A stretch of 7,031 bases of DNA from Oscillospiraceae bacterium (GTDB lineage: Bacteria; Bacillota_A; Clostridia; Oscillospirales; JAAYXM01), in contig JAFQVE010000297.1 of the NCBI GenBank assembly GCA_017408185.1, positions 1-7,031 on the forward strand, read 5' to 3'. The notes under the pieces were generated by a model that was not told where the DNA came from, did no database searches, and saw nothing but the letters and a program-made list of their open reading frames with translations. Positions 5,762 through 7,031 of this stretch are shown here, one piece after another; the first letter of the stretch is position 1, and each line of letters begins with the position of its first letter. The translations under genes were made by a program, and so were the position numbers.

Positions 5762-6655
5762 TTAATCAAAATAAGCTTTATCAAAATAGTCTTCTTTGGC
5801 TTTGTTCAGAAGATATGTATCCTCTTTGAAAGCCTTGTATGTTTCTGCAAGCCTTTCGCTCATAATTCGCGCACCCGCTTTGGCAATCCGCTCGTTAAGA
5901 CCGTATGGATCATCTCCGTCAAACCAATCCGGCTGAAAATAAATCCAGCCTCCCATTGAAAGCACTACGCCTGAATTTATAAGCTTCTCAAGCTCCGGTA
6001 TATCACGCTTTGCTCCGCTCTCAATCCCAAGTCTGTCAAGATGAATGGATTCAGGAGCTGCCGCCATCGTAATCGCCGCCTCATTCATGCAGGCATGCCC
6101 CGTTATCATCCCCGCCTCATGGTACTTCAGAATAAGTGCTTCATCCTCAGGTGTAAGCTCGGGAATGGACCCGCTTCCTTTCTCAAGAAGAATCTCTGCC
6201 ATTGCATGAGGAACTATTCCACGAGTGCACGTATATGCAAAAACGGATTTATGAGCCCTGACTCCCCAATTTCTCGCAAAGGTCTGCAGCCATGGCTGGT
6301 TGCCGCCGTGGCTGTTTACAACGAGAATTTTATTAAAACCGTTTGCTTCTATTTCATCACAAAGCTGCTCAAGTAAAAGCATCTGCGTGCGGACATCAAG
6401 GCAAATTGTTCCTTCCGGGCGTTTCGCATGAGCTCCGCAGGGAACATCTCCGAATACGAAATCCGGAAAAACGCAAACTGTCTCAAGCTGCGATGCAAGG
6501 TGAGCAACATAGCTTCCTTTTATTATATCTGTACCAAGCGGGCAGTGCAGACCGTGCTTTTCAACGCAGCCCATAGGGATAACGCAGGTACGGTTTGAAG
6601 CCTCGCGAAGCTTCGGAAAATCCATACTGTTTGTATACAACCATCTTGTTTCCAT
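5762..6655 (-). CDS. Creatininase family metal-dependent hydrolase, substrate unknown
   Basis: A 297-residue cytoplasmic protein of the creatininase/creatinine amidohydrolase superfamily, whose members hydrolyse C-N bonds using a two-metal site. The metal-binding entry is IPMGCVEKHGLHCPLGTD, with Glu32, His34 and Asp43 as likely ligands. NSHGGNQ (His116) and GHACMNEAAIT (His187, Glu192) follow. True creatininase has NGHYEN, with a Glu ligand two residues after the His; here that position is Gly, as in many relatives. Creatinine is therefore unlikely to be the substrate. Relatives include MftE of mycofactocin maturation and archaeal formylamidopyrimidine deformylases, but no partner genes of those pathways are visible here. 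There is no signal peptide or membrane segment. The start is set at the ATG of METRWLY because of a ribosome site 9 nt upstream; the ATG at 6664 abuts that site. It is monocistronic, with its own promoter and a convergent terminator. Confidence 0.9.
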   Translation of the reverse strand: METRWLYTNSMDFPKLREASNRTCVIPMGCVEKHGLHCPLGTDIIKGSYVAHLASQLETVCVFPDFVFGDVPCGAHAKRPEGTICLDVRTQMLLLEQLCDEIEANGFNKILVVNSHGGNQPWLQTFARNWGVRAHKSVFAYTCTRGIVPHAMAEILLEKGSGSIPELTPEDEALILKYHEAGMITGHACMNEAAITMAAAPESIHLDRLGIESGAKRDIPELEKLINSGVVLSMGGWIYFQPDWFDGDDPYGLNERIAKAGARIMSERLAETYKAFKEDTYLLNKAKEDYFDKAYFD

Positions 6656-6664
6656 AAAGAACAT

Positions 6665-6671
6665 CTCCCTT
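6665..6671 (-). promoter_or_regulatory. Ribosome binding site of the creatininase-like gene, decides start
   Basis: On the minus strand AAGGGAG lies 9 nt before the ATG at 6655-6653. The in-frame ATG at 6664-6662 follows this site immediately and would leave no spacing, so the shorter protein is preferred. Confidence 0.75.
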
Positions 6672-6682
6672 GGTTTTTTATA

Positions 6683-6711
6683 ATTCTACCACAAGGAAAG
6701 ATAGTTGACAA
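6683..6711 (-). promoter_or_regulatory. Sigma-A promoter of the creatininase-like gene
   Basis: On the minus strand TTGTCA (6711-6706) and TAGAAT (6688-6683) are separated by 17 bp, with one mismatch from consensus in each box. The predicted transcript starts near 6676, only about 20 nt before the start codon. The -35 box sits next to the terminator of the upstream minus-strand gene. Confidence 0.82.
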
Positions 6712-6714
6712 TGT

Positions 6715-6769
6715 AAAAAAACGCACACTTGAAGGTGGATCTTTCGACCTTTCAAGTGTGTTCGTTTTT
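6715..6769. terminator. Bidirectional Rho-independent terminator after the histidine-phosphatase gene
   Basis: CACACTTGAA (6724-6733) pairs with TTCAAGTGTG (6751-6760), and GGT with ACC (6734-6736, 6747-6749) extends the stem past a bulged T. On the minus strand it is followed by seven T (complement of A at 6715-6721), ending the gene whose stop is at 6779. The plus strand also has five T (6765-6769), but no plus-strand gene precedes it closely. Confidence 0.88.
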
Positions 6770-6778
6770 ATCCTCAAT

Positions 6779-7031
6779 TCAAACTGTTTCCGGCAGTGCT
6801 GTGCGGATATCTGCCATATATTCGTCAATGCTGTACGCACCTGTACTCCAGCTTCCGTTGTCGTAATAAAGAACGGAAACAGACGCATTTGACGGCCACG
6901 AAAGATTTCCCATATCTCCTGCCGTGCCGTACTTTGCCAAAGAATATGCCACGCGCACCGGTGTTGCATGAGATGCAACGACTATCGTTTTTCCGTCGTT
7001 TACCTCTGCTTTTTCCCGCAAAGCCGCCATC
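6779..7031 (-). CDS. Histidine phosphatase (phosphoglycerate-mutase-like) family protein, 5' partial
   Basis: The C-terminal 83 or so residues of a protein whose start lies beyond the right edge. DGKTIVVASHATPVRVAYSLAKYG carries the second catalytic His (codon 6970-6968) in SHATPVR; it is quoted here in two parts, DGKTIVVASHATPVR and VAYSLAKYG. This is the signature of the histidine phosphatase superfamily, as in cobalamin CobC-like, GpmB-like and Bacillus PhoE-like phosphatases. The N-terminal RHG motif that forms the phosphohistidine is outside the window, so activity and substrate cannot be judged. The C-terminal part (NASVSVLYYDNGSWS) matches the beta-strand region that closes this fold. 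The stop is TGA at 6781-6779, and a strong terminator follows. Family assignment is fairly confident; function is open. Confidence 0.82.
   Translation of the reverse strand, partial: MAALREKAEVNDGKTIVVASHATPVRVAYSLAKYGTAGDMGNLSWPSNASVSVLYYDNGSWSTGAYSIDEYMADIRTALPETV

Noticed and set aside
6705..6710. TTGACA on the plus strand as a possible -35 box
   Set aside because: No TATAAT-like sequence lies 16-18 bp downstream, and there is no plus-strand gene to serve. The bases are the complement of the minus-strand promoter region.
6523..6978. Minus-strand open frame of 151 codons spanning the right-hand terminator
   Set aside because: It crosses a strong terminator, the creatininase-like promoter and two well-supported genes in another frame.
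6963..6979. Perfect 7-3-7 inverted repeat GTTGCAT-GAG-ATGCAAC
   Set aside because: It falls on the conserved SHATPVR coding motif of the histidine-phosphatase gene and has no T-run, so it is most likely a by-product of coding.
1..7031. Search for CRISPR arrays, tRNA or rRNA genes, insertion sequences, riboswitches, and a larger defence system around the toxin-antitoxin pair
   Set aside because: No spaced repeat array, cloverleaf, transposase, terminal inverted repeats or defence-family proteins were seen. The toxin-antitoxin pair stands alone.

Overview
The window looks like chromosomal DNA from a strictly anaerobic, low-to-mid-GC Gram-positive bacterium. A clostridial gut or rumen anaerobe of the Oscillospirales/Ruminococcaceae kind is my best guess. 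The evidence is an oxygen-sensitive class III ribonucleotide reductase, purine-rich Shine-Dalgarno sites, near-consensus sigma-A promoters, Rho-independent terminators, and a topoisomerase III of the type common in Firmicutes. The taxonomic call is inference.

Left half, plus strand (1-5040). The window opens inside nrdD, the anaerobic ribonucleoside-triphosphate reductase. Its C-terminus carries an appended glutaredoxin/NrdH-like domain with a CPNC redox motif. Nineteen bases later comes a thioredoxin-reductase-like flavoprotein (trxB family). It keeps the redox CxxC (CAVC) and the FAD and GGGNSA motifs, but lacks the HRRxxxR signature that binds the NADPH 2'-phosphate. Together the two genes look like a dedicated electron-delivery chain for dNTP synthesis: flavoprotein, then tethered redoxin, then reductase active site. 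A short hairpin separates them from topB, a full-length type IA topoisomerase III with a C-terminal zinc domain.

Middle (5041-5760). A compact DinJ-YafQ (RelBE superfamily) toxin-antitoxin operon has its own perfect-consensus promoter, TTGACA-17-TATAAT. A 6-bp inverted repeat overlaps the -35 box and is a plausible autoregulatory operator. The module is bracketed by two closely related terminator hairpins that share an identical 20-nt left part and an identical 10-nt right arm. This is the trace expected if the cassette was inserted at, or duplicated, a terminator.

Right part, minus strand (5762-7031). A creatininase-family metal-dependent hydrolase gene has its own good promoter, a start fixed by its ribosome binding site, and a terminator shared convergently with the toxin gene. 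A bidirectional terminator separates it from the 3' end of a histidine-phosphatase (phosphoglycerate-mutase-like) gene that runs off the window.

The most interesting content is the nrdD-redoxin fusion next to an atypical flavin disulfide reductase. The terminator-flanked toxin-antitoxin cassette comes second. I see no RNA genes, CRISPR arrays or insertion sequences, and no gene-free stretch longer than 300 bases.
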